Below, piece by piece: positions 20,501-33,061 of a stretch of DNA of 64,000 bases. The translations under genes were made by a program, and so were the position numbers. The stretch is from Chrysaora quinquecirrha (taxonomy: Eukaryota > Cnidaria > Scyphozoa > Semaeostomeae > Pelagiidae): positions 1-64,000 of the forward strand of contig JACTAT010000139.1 of NCBI GenBank assembly GCA_014526335.1, given 5' to 3'. The notes below the pieces were generated by a model that saw only the letters and a program-made list of their open reading frames with translations, was not told the DNA's origin and searched no databases. The stretch's first letter is position 1. Each line of letters begins with the position of its first letter.

Positions 20501-23500
20501 CAACGATCCTATGTTAATATACCAAAAGCTTCAGTTTCCATCCCACAATCCTCAAGCTTTGTCGTTGTTGAAAGTTGACTGTTTTCAAAAGTCCCAAACT
20601 TTTAACGCTTTGATCGTTTGTATTTTAGAACAACCGACTATCCGAAGATTGCGAAAATTTCGTTCGTATGAGACAAGAAGAATCGGCACTTGACTATCGA
20701 CTTGACCCGGCCTTAGAGGAAGCATGCCAAGATGAGGTTATCATTATGATTATTAACATAATTTTTGACTATTTAACACCATTATTATAGTGTGCGTTCG
20801 TGTGCAAAAAGTGAAAGTAAAGTTGCCGTTTTCGAGTCTACTACTAGCCTAGAGCTACTCAGTCGACTTTACACTTTACCCCGGTCTGGATGCATTAGCA
20901 TATAGCAGGGTGCAGCCACACACGGCGCTCATAACTACCGACCAGGCACCCATTTATACACCTGAGCAGATTTGTGTTAACTTGCCCAAGGTTGTTACCT
21001 CTGCAACCACAAGTGGAAAGACCGTGGCTCGAACCCACAACATTCTCGTTGTGAGCACTGCACGCTAACCACTGCGCCACAGAGACCTCAACTAATAAAA
21101 GCGTCTAACTGTCTATTCACTTGCACTTCCTTTCTCTCTATAGATTTTCAAATTATGTAACGAAGTCGAGCCTGCCCATGGCAACGTTCTAGATTGCTTG
21201 AAAGAGAATTTTGAAAATATTCAATCGAAATCTTGCAAAACCGTAAGTTAAATGAGTTTTTTTTATCAAACATTAAACTGCGGGAAGGGTCTTCTACAAA
21301 AACAAAAAAAAACAGAAAAACAGGCTGTGTTGCGAGAACACGAAATTTTTGAGGTGTAGAGGAGTTTTGTTTCTTTAAACGTAATTGACTAAAGTAGACC
21401 GTTGTTTGAGTCAACAAGGGTTTTGGTTATCAAATGAGTTCTTCATGATTATCAGAATCAAGGGAAGTAGACAATTGTTTCAGTTGACAAGGTTTTGAGT
21501 TATTAAGCGAGCTTTCTTTCGTGATCAGAATCAAGAGAAGTAGACAGTTGTTTGAGTTGACAAGGTTTGGAGTCATTTAGCGAGCTTTCTTTGATGATCA
21601 GAATCAAGGGAAGTAGACAGTTGTTTGAGTTAACAAAGTTTAGAGTTATCGAGTGAGTTTTCTATGATGATCAGAATCAAGGGAAGTAGAAATCAAATGA
21701 GTTCTACATGGTTATCAGAATCAAGGGAAGTAGACAATTGTTTGAGTTAACAAGGTTTGGAGTCATTTAGCCAGCTTTCTTTGATGATCAGGATCAAGGG
21801 CAGTAGACAGTTGTTTGAGCTGAGAAGGTTTAGAGTTATCGAGTGAGTTTTCTTTGGTGATCAGAATCAGGGGAAGTAGACAATTGTTTGAGTTGACAAG
21901 GTTTAGAGTTATCGAGTGAGTTTCGTATGGTCATCAGAAGTAGAAATCAAATGAGTTTTACATGGTTATCAGAATCGAGGGAAGTAGACAATTGTTTGAG
22001 TTGACAAGGTTTTGAGTTGTTAAGCGAGCTTTCTTGATGATCAGAATTTTCATTCAATTCAATTTCATTTGTAAAACACACAATTAATGTATAAGATACA
22101 AATTAAAGCAAAAATAATGTGTTTTACGCGACCCAAGAAAAGTAGGGCTTATCAGGCTTGTGCCGCTAAATTAAAGTTATAATAAAGTTACAAAACAAAT
22201 CTAAGTTTATGTAAAAAAAAAAACAAAAACAAAATAATATTGCAAGAGAATACCATCAACTCTGGTTAACTTGAGCTTAGTTAACACAAGCTAAAAATAT
22301 AAAAAATGAGAACACAAAATCAGCCAATACATAATAGTAGACAGTTGTTTGAGTTAACAAGGTTTCGAGTTATCGAGTGAGTTTTCTATGGTGATCGGAA
22401 TCGAGGAAAGTAGACAATTGTTTGATTATAAGAATTAAGGGAAGTACAAATCAAATGAGTTCTTCATGGTTATCAGAAATGAGGGAAGTAGATAACTGTT
22501 TGAGTTACCAAGGTTTAGAGTTATCGAGTGAGTTTTCTATGGTTATCAGAATCGAGGGAAGTAGACAATTGTTTGAGTTGACAAGGTTTAGAGTTTCGAA
22601 GAAGCTCTTCATGGTGATCTGATCAATAAGTGATCAGTTTTAGTTGACAAGTTTAACATTGTAAAATCTAGAAAATATGAAGCTTTTCTACAGCCTTTTT
22701 AGAATATGAAGCTTTTCTGCAGCCCCACCCCGATTGAGTTTCTCATAAAAATCATCTTGTAAAAAATTGTATAATATCTAACTTTGTATTGATTTTTGCA
22801 GGAAGTGAAACGAGTAACGGGTGCTGGTGTAGAGGATATTCATGCTGATCCCCATCTCATGGAGAAATGTGCAAGAGATGTCAATAAATATTGCGATCAT
22901 GCTCTCAGTAAAGAAGGCAAAGGTAAAGAAAGATCGTCTTGTTTGATCGCTTTTCCCCCACAAGGTGTGGGTTGAGTTTAACCCTACTTGTCATATGGGT
23001 AGTGCTGTAAGGCATTTTCTGTAAATACATCTTTTCAATAAAAGCCTGGTTCTGGCGAGGGCTGTTTCACTTCATCTCGTCTCATATTTCTGCATGGTTC
23101 AAGTCTTGATTCCCCTGTGCAAGACTAGACTTGCTACATGAGTCGAAGTTTTCGCAACCTTCACCTCAATTCAATTCAATTCATTCAAAAAAATGGATGG
23201 AACCGGTAGGAACCGTCAGTTGATAAAGGGTAATGCCCGAAACGTCGTTAAAATTCGTCTTTTCTCTTGGTACTGAATCCTTTTAATAAAATTTTGTTCT
23301 ATGTAAGTTATTCGATAGTACCTCACGCTATATTTCAGTTTTCGACCTTATCTTTGTTCTTTTGGTTTTTAGTTGTCGAGTGTTTATTGGACGTTTATAG
23401 TGCGAAAAATCTTCATTTGAAAAGAGATTGTGAAAATCTACTTCGAAAAAGGATGAGACTATGGAGTGCAGCTGATGTTGTAAGTCACATTAGAAATTAC

Positions 23501-23924
23501 ATTTTTCCTTCATTATGCTATTGTTGCACATGTTGCGCTTCTCCCAGCTATTAGGCTTGTTAAACGGATAGAAAATATTCGTTTTGTGACAGTGTAGACG
23601 TCACATTACCAAAAACATGGCTTCAAATACGCTGCCCTGAGTTAAATAATAAGGTTACATTCCGATATGTTTAGGGTAAACTCTACTCATTCAAACTAAG
23701 AAACACGAGCTCCTGTAAACTTCCATCTCTATTAATTCGATGCTTTCTCTTTTCAGACCGTCAAATTAGACAGCCTGACTGACATTGCTCATGGCGTACA
23801 TGCATCACCAAATAGACATTATATTTACACAATGACACTATGCTTTCTAGCCGTTATATTCATTGGTGGACTATGTTTCGGACGCGTTACAAAGAGAGTA
23901 AAACGCGAGTATAAAGATCGATAA
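17538..23924 (+). CDS. GLG1: GLG1 (Golgi apparatus protein 1), last nine exons
   Basis: GLG1 (MG-160, ESL-1) is a type I Golgi membrane protein built of cysteine-rich repeats that binds growth factors. Exons: 17538-17603, 18478-18557, 19489-19532, 19690-19808, 20629-20736, 21144-21242, 22802-22922, 23373-23479, 23757-23924. All have GT-AG sites, phases match, and the coding sum is 912 bases (303 residues and stop). Diagnostic pieces are DPSLDYELTHVCKPMIK, LDPDIAEFCKADVPKFC, ESALDYRLDPALEEAC and DIHADPHLMEKCARDVNKYC. The final exon has the membrane segment (YTMTLCFLAVIFIGGLCFG) and the short basic tail KRVKREYKDR. Human GLG1 is about 1,180-1,200 residues, so roughly the N-terminal three quarters is missing, and nothing upstream of 17538 supplies it. 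Whether this copy is expressed cannot be judged from the window. Confidence 0.9.
17945..18405 (+). mobile_element. LINE reverse-transcriptase C-terminal fragment (arm B)
   Basis: Counterpart of 7340-7800, with the frame LPAIFQGYFKTNKDFHNYAT and ARLWNNLPSKLKSI ending at 18405. It lies in the intron between the first two GLG1 exons of the window. Confidence 0.8.
18727..19325. mobile_element. pogo/Tc1-like non-autonomous DNA transposon (arm B)
   Basis: The left end is TACAGTTGACATCCGCTATC and the right end is GATAGCGGATATCAACTGTA, a near-perfect inverted pair flanked by TA. The interior has no transposase frame. It lies between GLG1 exons 2 and 3 of the window. Confidence 0.75.
19852..20126. 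repeat. CAATGTTTG-type palindromic MITE (arm B)
   Basis: Counterpart of 8406-8680 with a few substitutions, ending TTTTTTGGCCAGGAC. It lies between GLG1 exons 4 and 5 of the window. Confidence 0.75.
20130..20560. repeat. Short minisatellite, CCCATGATTCCTTGCTGATA unit (arm B)
   Basis: About 20 imperfect units of about 21 bases, such as ATCCCATGATCCTTTGCTGC. The open frames across it reflect the repeat and are not genes. Confidence 0.65.
20812..21087 (-). mobile_element. tRNA-derived SINE, family 2 (arm B, GLG1)
   Basis: A complete family 2 SINE on the minus strand, from GGTCTCTGTGGCGCAGTGGT to the AACTTTACTT tail, with GGGTTCGAGCCACG as B box. It lies between GLG1 exons 5 and 6 of the window. 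Confidence 0.8.
21380..22600. repeat. Minisatellite in GLG1 intron 6 (arm B)
   Basis: Irregular monomers of about 60 bases with the core GAAGTAGACA(A/G)TTGTTTGAGT. The 182-base higher-order unit of arm A is not amplified here, and the array is split by an insertion at 22048-22335. Confidence 0.8.
22048..22335 (-). mobile_element. LINE 3'-end fragment
   Basis: On the minus strand it reads GCACAAGCCTGATAAGCCC, then TTGGGTCGCGTAAAACAC, and ends with a TTGAATTGAATG-type tail, the form of a non-LTR retroelement 3' end. It interrupts the minisatellite and is absent from arm A. Confidence 0.55.
22960..23345 (+). repeat. Retroelement-derived insertion, GAAACGTCG type
   Basis: Present in arm B and not arm A. 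It contains GCATTTTCTGTAAATACATC through GACTTGCTACATGAGTCG, shared with 38180-38370, then a TTCAATTCAATTCATT tract and AGGGTAATGCCCGAAACGTC. The latter resembles a degenerate hammerhead-like core found in Penelope-like elements. Classification is tentative. Confidence 0.45.
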
Positions 23925-24470
23925 AATCAATTGACTGTAACAGGGCAGATTCATGTTATTTAGAAATATTGCAATTATTACAACATACCCCCCTAATAGC
24001 TGTATGAATATATATTGATGATAAAGAAAGTTTGAGTTAAAGCCGGGTGTCACATGAGACATCTTTCCCTTACATAAGTCCGCCCTTCCTAATTATTACC
24101 CCCCTCTACAGCCCATCACATATCTCTTATCTGGCTTCCCCCCTGGTACTCAACCCACCCAACCCACACCTTATAGCACGTTGTTCTAGTTTATTTTTCA
24201 CACGTCAAAATAGCTGATTGCAGAGGGTTATAATAAGATTTGTTGATAATATTGTGGCAAAGAACTGTTGTATTATTGTTGTATATACTGTTAGCGCGTT
24301 TTTAGCGCAGATCAACGCAGAAAATAAATATCTTCCTATTTAACAATTCTAATATCAATTTTTAAAAAATATCAAAAAAGTCGAAAAAGTACAAAAAATC
24401 GGGGAAAATCTGTGAAATTCCCGCGTAATATTTGCTCCAAGGAAGGATGATTCATGAAGTACGGTATACA
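23925..24470. other. GLG1-WWOX convergent spacer (arm B)
   Basis: Follows the GLG1 stop codon and probably holds the 3' UTR, with AATAAATATC near 24322 as a candidate polyadenylation signal. No coding region is recognised. Confidence 0.4.
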
Positions 24471-24473
24471 AGG

Positions 24474-24645
24474 TGCTGTGGCGTCGTGGTGTAATCCAGC
24501 TGACTCGTGGTGTCGGAAGCTCAGTGTGGTCAGGGTTCGAGCCCAGCCACGGTAGCGTCACGGCTAGGGTCGAGGTCTCGATTAGTTAACCTACTACTGA
24601 GATCCTAGCGACTGGCGCTAAAACACCATATCACCTTCACCTTCA
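24474..24645 (+). mobile_element. tRNA-derived SINE, family 1
   Basis: It begins GTGCTGTGGCGTCGTGGTGT, has GGGTTCGAGCCCAG as B box and ends TCACCTTCACC. Arm A lacks it at the matching site near 12325, giving an empty-site comparison. Confidence 0.8.
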
Positions 24646-24739
24646 CAAGATATCTGAACAAAATGTTCTCTTATTGATTTTGTATGGGAATGGCCACCTC
24701 ATGAAAGACAGTAGTTTTTGAAAAGAATGGTCTTTGAGT

Positions 24740-25060
24740 AGTAAAAAATTTCGAAATTGCGATAAACTGCGGAAACATCTCTGGACTTACTTAAAAGCTT
24801 TTTTCGTCTGACACTCCTCAGAGTATGAACGTCAGAAACAGACCGAGACAATTAACTAAGGGGGAATTTATACCCAGAAGCCGCTCGAAATGCATCAATC
24901 AGAAAGTGAAGCCGAATTGGCACTGTGTGTTAAACCCCAATCAGCTTGCGGGATACAGCGGGAAAATCAATAGAATTAATTGAAGATTCCAAGTGACAAA
25001 CTGAACTCTTTCTGTCTTCAAAGGCTCGATCTTAAGGTTTCAATTTGAACAAATTTGAAG
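24740..25060. repeat. Dispersed repeat, CTCCTCAGAGTATGAACGTC family (arm B)
   Basis: Counterpart of 12420-12730, with CTCCTCAGAGTATGAACGTC near 24826. It lies just beyond the WWOX stop codon. Confidence 0.65.
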
Positions 25061-25222
25061 ACCCCTTTTTGAACAGACCTTAGATTCCCTCTCGCACTTT
25101 TACGCACTTCAAAATGAAAGAAAACTTTAGAGGGCCTACATTATAATACAGTGTATTGATTATACGACCTATTAGTCAAATTTTAAAAGTCAAAAATTTC
25201 CGTCGCGAGTTTAACGTAATTT

Positions 25223-28200
25223 TCAATATATTTTAGCAACTAGATCTGATAAATTTTCATCCCTTTTAACAATCCGTTCGCTCAGCTCCCAAAGTTGTTT
25301 GGCAGCATCCGGGTCCTTTGCTTGATCACATGGTTCTACCGCTAAACAGTTATTAAAGTAATAGCCTCCAACATCTTTTAGTTCCTCTGCACATGCGCAG
25401 TATGCAACAGTCGCTGCTGCCTGTTCCTGTTAAGCAGATCAACAAACATAAACATCCTGTCGCACAAACACGGAAATGTTCTGTCCCATTATTTTATGCA
25501 AGTGAAACAGAATTCAAAGAAATTTAACCCGAAAGTAAACAAGGAAGTGCTCTATTCAAAGAATTTAGCATAACCAAGGTCGAATTCTAAGAATAGTGAC
25601 CTGGATTTAAACAAGTAGCTGTTTAATTCTGAGAATTTAATATCACTTGGTTGAAATGAAGCGACCCGGCAGTAAACAAGGAAGTGCAGGGTTCTCAGAA
25701 TTTAATGCACTTGAGCTAGAATTCTAAGGAATGTGACCCGGAAGTAAACAAAGCAGCGTTCGATTCCAAGAATCTAACATAATCAAGGTCGAATTCTAAG
25801 AATAATGACAAAGATGTAAACAAGAAAGCGTTCAATTCCGAGAATTTAACATAATTTGGTTGAATTCTAAGAACTGTAACCCGGAAGTAAACAAGGAAGT
25901 GCTCGGTTCCAAGAATTTAACATGAACAAGATCGTATTCTAAGGATGGTCACCAGGATTTAAACAAGTGTGTTTAACTTCGAGAATTCAATATAACTTAA
26001 CTCAGTCGGATTCTAAAAAGCGACCCGGCAGTAGACAAGGAAGTGCAGGGTTCTTAGAATTTAATAGAATTTTGCTGTAATTCTAAGAAGTGCGACCCGG
26101 AAGTAAACAAAGAAGTGTTTGATTCCGGGAATTTAACATAATCAATGTCGAAATCCAAGAATAATGACAGATGTAAAAAGGAAAGCATTCAGTTCCGAGA
26201 ATTTAATATAACTTGGTTGAATTCTAAGAAGTGGTATCCGGAAGTAAACAATGGAGTGCTGAGTTCTAAGAATTCAAAAGCAAATAAGTATAAAACAAAC
26301 TTACCTTTGATTTAGTGAAGGGTCGAGCAATTAAGAACAGCAGTTTATTTAATGTTGAGTTCCTTGAGATTCTCGTAGATACTAGATTCCCAGGATGCAC
26401 TGCGTTGCACGTAACATTAAACTGCGATAGCCGTCTGTTTAGTTCGATAGCAAACATTACATTGCAAAGCTTTGATTGGTTATAAGCAAGAATTGACCAA
26501 TAATTCTCCTTCTTAATCGGCAGTTCTGTGATATTCATTGTTGAGGAGCTCAGACCAGGAAACCTGCAATACAAAGGTATTGCTTTTATCCATATATACT
26601 CAACAGCACTTTGTGATTATTTACCCCCTTCGCTCAAGCCGATTCCTTTTGTGAATTCATTGCTATACTCCCTTAAAGTTAAAGTTGCCGTTTTTGAGTC
26701 TACTACTAGCCTAGGGCTACTCAGTTGACTTTACACTTTACCCCTGGTCTGGATGCATATAGCATATAGCAGGGTGCAGCCACACACGGCGCTCGTAACT
26801 ACCGACCAGGTACCCATTTATACACCTGGGTGGGGAGAGGCACATTTGTGTTAACAACTTGCCCAAGGTTGTTATCTCTGCAATCACAAGTGGAAAAACC
26901 GTGGCTCGAACCCACAACATTTTCGTTGTGAGTCCAGCACGCTAACCACTGCGCCACAGAGACCACGCCACAGAGACTCCATTGGGATATTACTGACTCG
27001 TGGAGCCATGTTTTAGAGGCTTTGATCACTGAATAAACTTCACACCTTGGTAAGGTAATGCATCTACAACATTTAAGGAAACCTGCAATACAAAGGTATT
27101 GCTTTCATCTATAACAACATATATTCAACAGCTTGGGAGTATTATTGACCCGTGCAACCATATTTTTAGAGGCCTTCATAACTAACGTACCAATTTTATA
27201 CTTTGGTAAGGTGTTCTGTACACAACAGCCCAAGATGCCCAGAAGGTAACCCATCCTGAAAATGACCTGCACTGAACGATGCGTAACTTAGGTGATTTAC
27301 ACGTTTTTATTTTATAAAGAACCTAGCTCAAGGTCTACTTCCAAACGTTCCTTTTTTGGACCTCTTTTGTTTCAGCTGTAGTACCAAAAGTTCCTTAATA
27401 GCTCCTTAATTATAACTGCATATGTAGCGCCATGACTATTATAAAGAGACAATTGTGACTGAGAAAAGCTGGAAACTAATCAAGAAAACATTTGATACAT
27501 GCCTAACATACAAGTTACGTGAGTCTTTGACTGCAAATGTATGAAATCGGCTTTCTAATTCTTTATTGCTTGTAAAGATGAAAATATTCAAAATTGAGAA
27601 GCTTCATAGCGATTTTGTCTTTAGTAGTATTAGTTCTTTAAATTTTTCAACCATCTACATGTAAGTTCCTTATAAACTGGTTCTTTAAGAAAAAAGCATG
27701 AAATGGGAACCGATGTGTCCATGGAACTAAGTCGTAGTATGAAGGCTGTTGAATAATACTGGTATACACGCTTTTTTTATAACGAACCTAGATCAAGGCC
27801 TAGTTCTTAAAGTTCCTTATTTTTTTACCTCTTTTGAGACGATTGTAGTTCCAAAAGTGAATTTTAATTCCTTAATTCCTTAATTCCTTAATTTTAACTG
27901 CACATACAGTTTAAGGACTACTGCACAGAGACATTTGCATGTAAGCAAAGCTCGGAACTACTCAAGGAAACATTTGATACATGCGCAAAGTACAATTTAT
28001 GTGATTTTCGACTGCAAATGAATGGAACGGGCTTTCTAATTCTTGATTGTTTGCAGTGATAAAAATATTTAACAATGAAAAGTTCCTTAGTGATTTTCTC
28101 TTTAGTAGTATAAGTTCTTTAAATTTTCGGGCCTTCTACATGTAGGTTCCTTATAAAAAGAAAGCGTGTCATAGGCAAAGGTTTCTAAAGGTTTCAAAGG

Positions 28201-31200
28201 TTTTAAGACCTAGCTAAGGAAATCCGAGTTATATAAATTTCACATTTAATGGAAAGCAAGCCTTAGATCCATGACTTTATTGACAGAAGAATGGGTCGAC
28301 GCAGAGAGAATTATACGTACTAGGAAAGGAGCTTTGCAATCTCCTTCGCAGGGCCGGAAGTAAAACTTACCGATGCGACTCCGATGAAACCATTACAACT
28401 CTTGCAGGTGCTGATTTGCATAATGCATCCGTGAGCAGCTGAACCAAATAGAAATGTCCAATATGATTGACAGCAAAATGCATTTCAATGCCATCTTCTG
28501 AAAGTTGATATGGCAATGCAAAAACACCAGCGTTGCATATCAATATATCCAATGACCTTCAATGGACAAAAGAAAATAACTCTAATACATAGTAATATTA
28601 TAATCAATGCTAGCATTCAAGGTTAAGTTTCCCCGAGAGGTTAATAGAGCCATTCCACCCCAACTACACGCAAATTTTAAGCAACTCCCGATTTTCAGGG
28701 TTTTATTAATTGTCTATTTTCTGACCTAATATACTTATGAATACTGCCAGATGCTTTATGACCTGCGAATTCTCATTAGATATTAGGAAAATAAATTACA
28801 GCTTCAGCATCATTATAGCTTTACTTTATTATACCCTTATTAGAACGGCTAAATCATTCCTTAGAAGAGTCTTATTAATGATTTCCATCGATTTGAGCCA
28901 ATTTTCTTGGAATATTTCCCTAGTATGGCCTATCATTTTGACCAAAAATGGGCGATTATCAGCGTTTTTATTTTGTCTAATTTCTGACCTATAAATATGC
29001 TTTCTCGTAGCTTTAGCATTATTATAGCTTTATTTATTATACCTTTATTGGAACTGCTAAATAATTCCTTAGAAGGGTCTGTTTTTGGGAACCCTTGATT
29101 TTAGCCCATTTTCGAGCCACTTTTCCGTCGTATAGCCTTACATTCTTGACCGAAAATGGGCGATTTTCTGCAGCTTCATTTTGCCTTTTTTTTTTACCTA
29201 ATCGCCTATAATACCCTCGGAAACCATTGGAACGCCTAAAAGAATATGTTTCATGATGTTTGAGGATTTTGGAACCCTGGAATTTTGTCACTTTTAGCCA
29301 TTTTGCCTTGTATTAATCCAAGTTGTCCCTTTGTGTCACACAAAAATTGGAAAAATATTCAAATACGATAAATGAATCTCTAACTCTTAAAAAAACTTTC
29401 AGTACTCAAATTCGGTAGTTTTATAAAATAGCGTAAAATACTAAGCAAGTTAAAACTAGCCAGCCCTTCTTACCAATTTTTTGCCAAGAATTCTTTTGCA
29501 AACTTTCGAATGCTAGATAGAGATGCAAGATCGCATTCCAAAATATCGACAGGGCTGTTGATTACCTGAAGGAAAAAAATTAAAAATCCAAAACCCAAAC
29601 TTGTAATTTAAGTTGATTTGGCAACAAAAAGTGCAAACTTTCTTATGTGAAAGTTTTATTAATCTTGGGTAATCTGTGGAGGACTTGTCCATATGAGGTC
29701 GGTGTAATATTTCCTTGTTAATTAGGGCCCAGGGCCTGTAGCATGCTTGCCATGTGCTTATTATTTAAATCTTCTTCCTTTGTGATTGATCGAATGTTCA
29801 GTACACACTTTTTAACAATACAATCTATAAGAATATTGAGGCTCAAAATCACTGAAACATAAGAATTATTTAAGAATAATGCCAGGCTCAAACTTCCTGA
29901 AGATAATTTTTCATTTCTCTGCGTTTTTCACAAGGCACAAAATGTGATTGTCACACTGTATATGTTTAACAATACACATTGGACTAAATTGGTTTAATGA
30001 CATTGGCGGAGTTGAAAAAATACTTCTAACTGTAGATTAGGTTTTTTTATCATAAACTGGTCAATGACAAGGATTTGACCTATTTCTTTTGATCTTCAAG
30101 CCGCTTGGTAACATTGTAAATTAAGAATAATTTTACAATATTTTTAGGCTCAAAATTCAAAAATTTTAAGAATAATTGAGGCGTGTGTATTAAGTCAAGT
30201 CTCTCAACTATACTCCAATATGAAAAAGAGCATATTATAAGTCGGATAGCTCTACGAGGTGAGATCTAGCCCACCGAGTGATTTGTACGTTATAATACGA
30301 TTGCGTTCATATGAGTGGTGGACCATCCCACTTGGGTGAGATCTCACTACCGTGCTGCTGAGATCTCACCAATCTCAGGCTATAAAATCTTTTTAACTGA
30401 AGGTTCTCATGTGTGTGTTTTTATTGAAGTTTTGAAATATGGAAAGAGAATCATTTGACGAATCCTAAGCAAAATCACCTGTTCTTTCCTTATCTTTTCT
30501 GCAGCTTTTTTTCCACGGTTCAGATCTTTACATGCCATAACGACATGACAGCCATGCAGAGCCAGAGAACGCGCTGTTTCAAAACCTGAAAAGGGAGATC
30601 TGTTATTCAGTTTACTTATTTAAGCATTACGTATTTAATTTCAAGATAGTAATGAAAATTTTCTTTAATTTATGGCCTAGCCATTTATTTAATTTCATAT
30701 ATAAAACTTGGATTTGTCGTCATGGTATAAGAACCTGTTTTTGAATATGCTGCTTTGTTGCTGAAGAATTTGTATTTTATTTTTCTATCTCACAATGTTT
30801 GTGGTCGCCGTACTTGTTTTACAACTATGTTTTTTCGTGGTAAAAATCATCAATGTTTTAAAAGCTATCTGGAAAATCGTCAGCAGTATACTTGTGTGAG
30901 TGGTAGTCAGTCACAGATCTGCCATTTTGCAACAGGTGTTCCACAGGGATCCAACCTAGGTCCCATACTATTCACTCGATATGTAATTACATAAGTGCCA
31001 GGTTAAGGGGTTTAGTGTAAAAGCTTGTACCCATAAGGCCAAAGTAAAAACCCGTATAAAAGAGCAACAAAACCTGCCCGTAAAATTTTCCCGGAAATTT
31101 TTTTCATTGAAAGATTGAACTTAACATCTACACGCTAGCGAATCTATAATCGCTACTGTGGTGGATAATCACTACTGTGGTGGTACTATTTGCGTACTGT

Positions 31201-32952
31201 GGTGTTAGTTTCTGCGTACTGTGGTGGATAATCACTACTTGTGGTGGGTTACTATGCTTGCGGTGGTGGCAGTTTTGGCGTACTGTGGTGGATAATCACT
31301 ACTTGTGGTGGGTTACTATGCTTGCGGTGGTGGCAGTTTTGGCGTACTGTGGTGGATTTTGTGGTTTTTTCTTGCTTGATCTATAGAGTTTTGCTATGAT
31401 TTCGTATTCACCACATAAAGTATTATAACCCACCACAAGTAGTGATTATCCACCACAGTACTCCAAAACTGCCACCAACGCAAGCATAGTAACCAACCAC
31501 AAGTAGTGATTATCCACCACAGTACGCAGAAACTACCACCACAGTACGCAAATAGTACCACCACAGTAGTGATTATCCACCACAGTAGTGATTATAGATT
31601 CGCTAGCGTGATCTAGAGAGAGTTCAAAACAAGGTTTTGTCACAGAATAGAGATTGGGATATGGTATTCTGTCATGGTGATGACCACATTCTCTTAACCC
31701 AACTTACCGATTCCACTATTAGCTCCAGTAATGACAGCGGTTTTTCCGGTCAAATCAATTCCTCTTAAGACTTGCATTGCTGTACTTGATGCATCAAATT
31801 TGTTCTTGTTATTTTTACTGTCCCTCATGGCCATCGCAAGACGGGGGTCAACGTATGTTGTACGTTTATTTACATGGCTGCAAGGAATAAGAAGCATTGA
31901 AAAGTTGCTGCAGTTTTATTTTTGTGTTTCGGAACTTTAATGATCATAATCATTATCATCATCATCAACATCGTCACTGTCATCATCATACACATCATGG
32001 TCATTGTCGCCATCTTCATCATGATCAAAGTCATTTTCATCATCATAGTAATCACCACCATCATCATCATCATCATCATCATAATCATCACCATCATTAT
32101 CATAATCATCATCATTATCATTATCACAATAATAATCATCATCAACAAAATCATCACAATCATCATCATTATCATCATTTTAATCATAATCATCCTCATA
32201 ATCATCATCACCATCAACATAACCATCAACATCATCATCATAATCACCATCATCATCATTATCATCATCATCATCATAATCATTACCATCATTATCATCA
32301 TCATCATCATCATCATTATCATCATGATCATGATCATGATCATGATCATCAACATCATCATCATCTTAATCATTATCATCATCATCATCATCATATTAAT
32401 CATTATCATCATCAATCATCACTTACTCAATATAGATTTCTTTTCCATCTTCATCAAGTGCCTTTTTCCAGCCAAATGGAAGATCTAAAACCAAGCAGAA
32501 ACTATTAAAATAGAACGTCAACAACCTAAGAAATCTGTGAAACATTGTGGTAGATACATTAACATCGGCAATTTCAGGGCCTGACGCTAGGATTTCCATA
32601 TAATTGCCAAATTCGTTGGAATCGCTGTGAACGACTCTGGCGATCCAAACAATCCAAAGAGCACTGGAATACAGCAAAGAGCGCCAAAGAGTGCTGGAAT
32701 ACTATAGCCGGGACTTGAACCCCGACCTCAATGAGCTTTTGACACAACCAGCCAACTGGACTAGACCACAACGCCAGCAGCAACTTCGTTGACCACGATC
32801 ATCGCAATCCCTAGGGTCATTCGTGCATGCTTCTACAAGATCGTTGGTATCGCTGGAGTCATTCAAAGCGATCCAACCGCGATTTATCTGTTGAACATGC
32901 TGTACTGTAAAACAACAACAACAACAAAAACAACAACAACAATAACAGCATC

Positions 32953-33004
<52 letters not shown>

Positions 33005-33027
33005 TCAACAACAACAACAACATCAAG

Positions 33028-33061
<34 letters not shown>

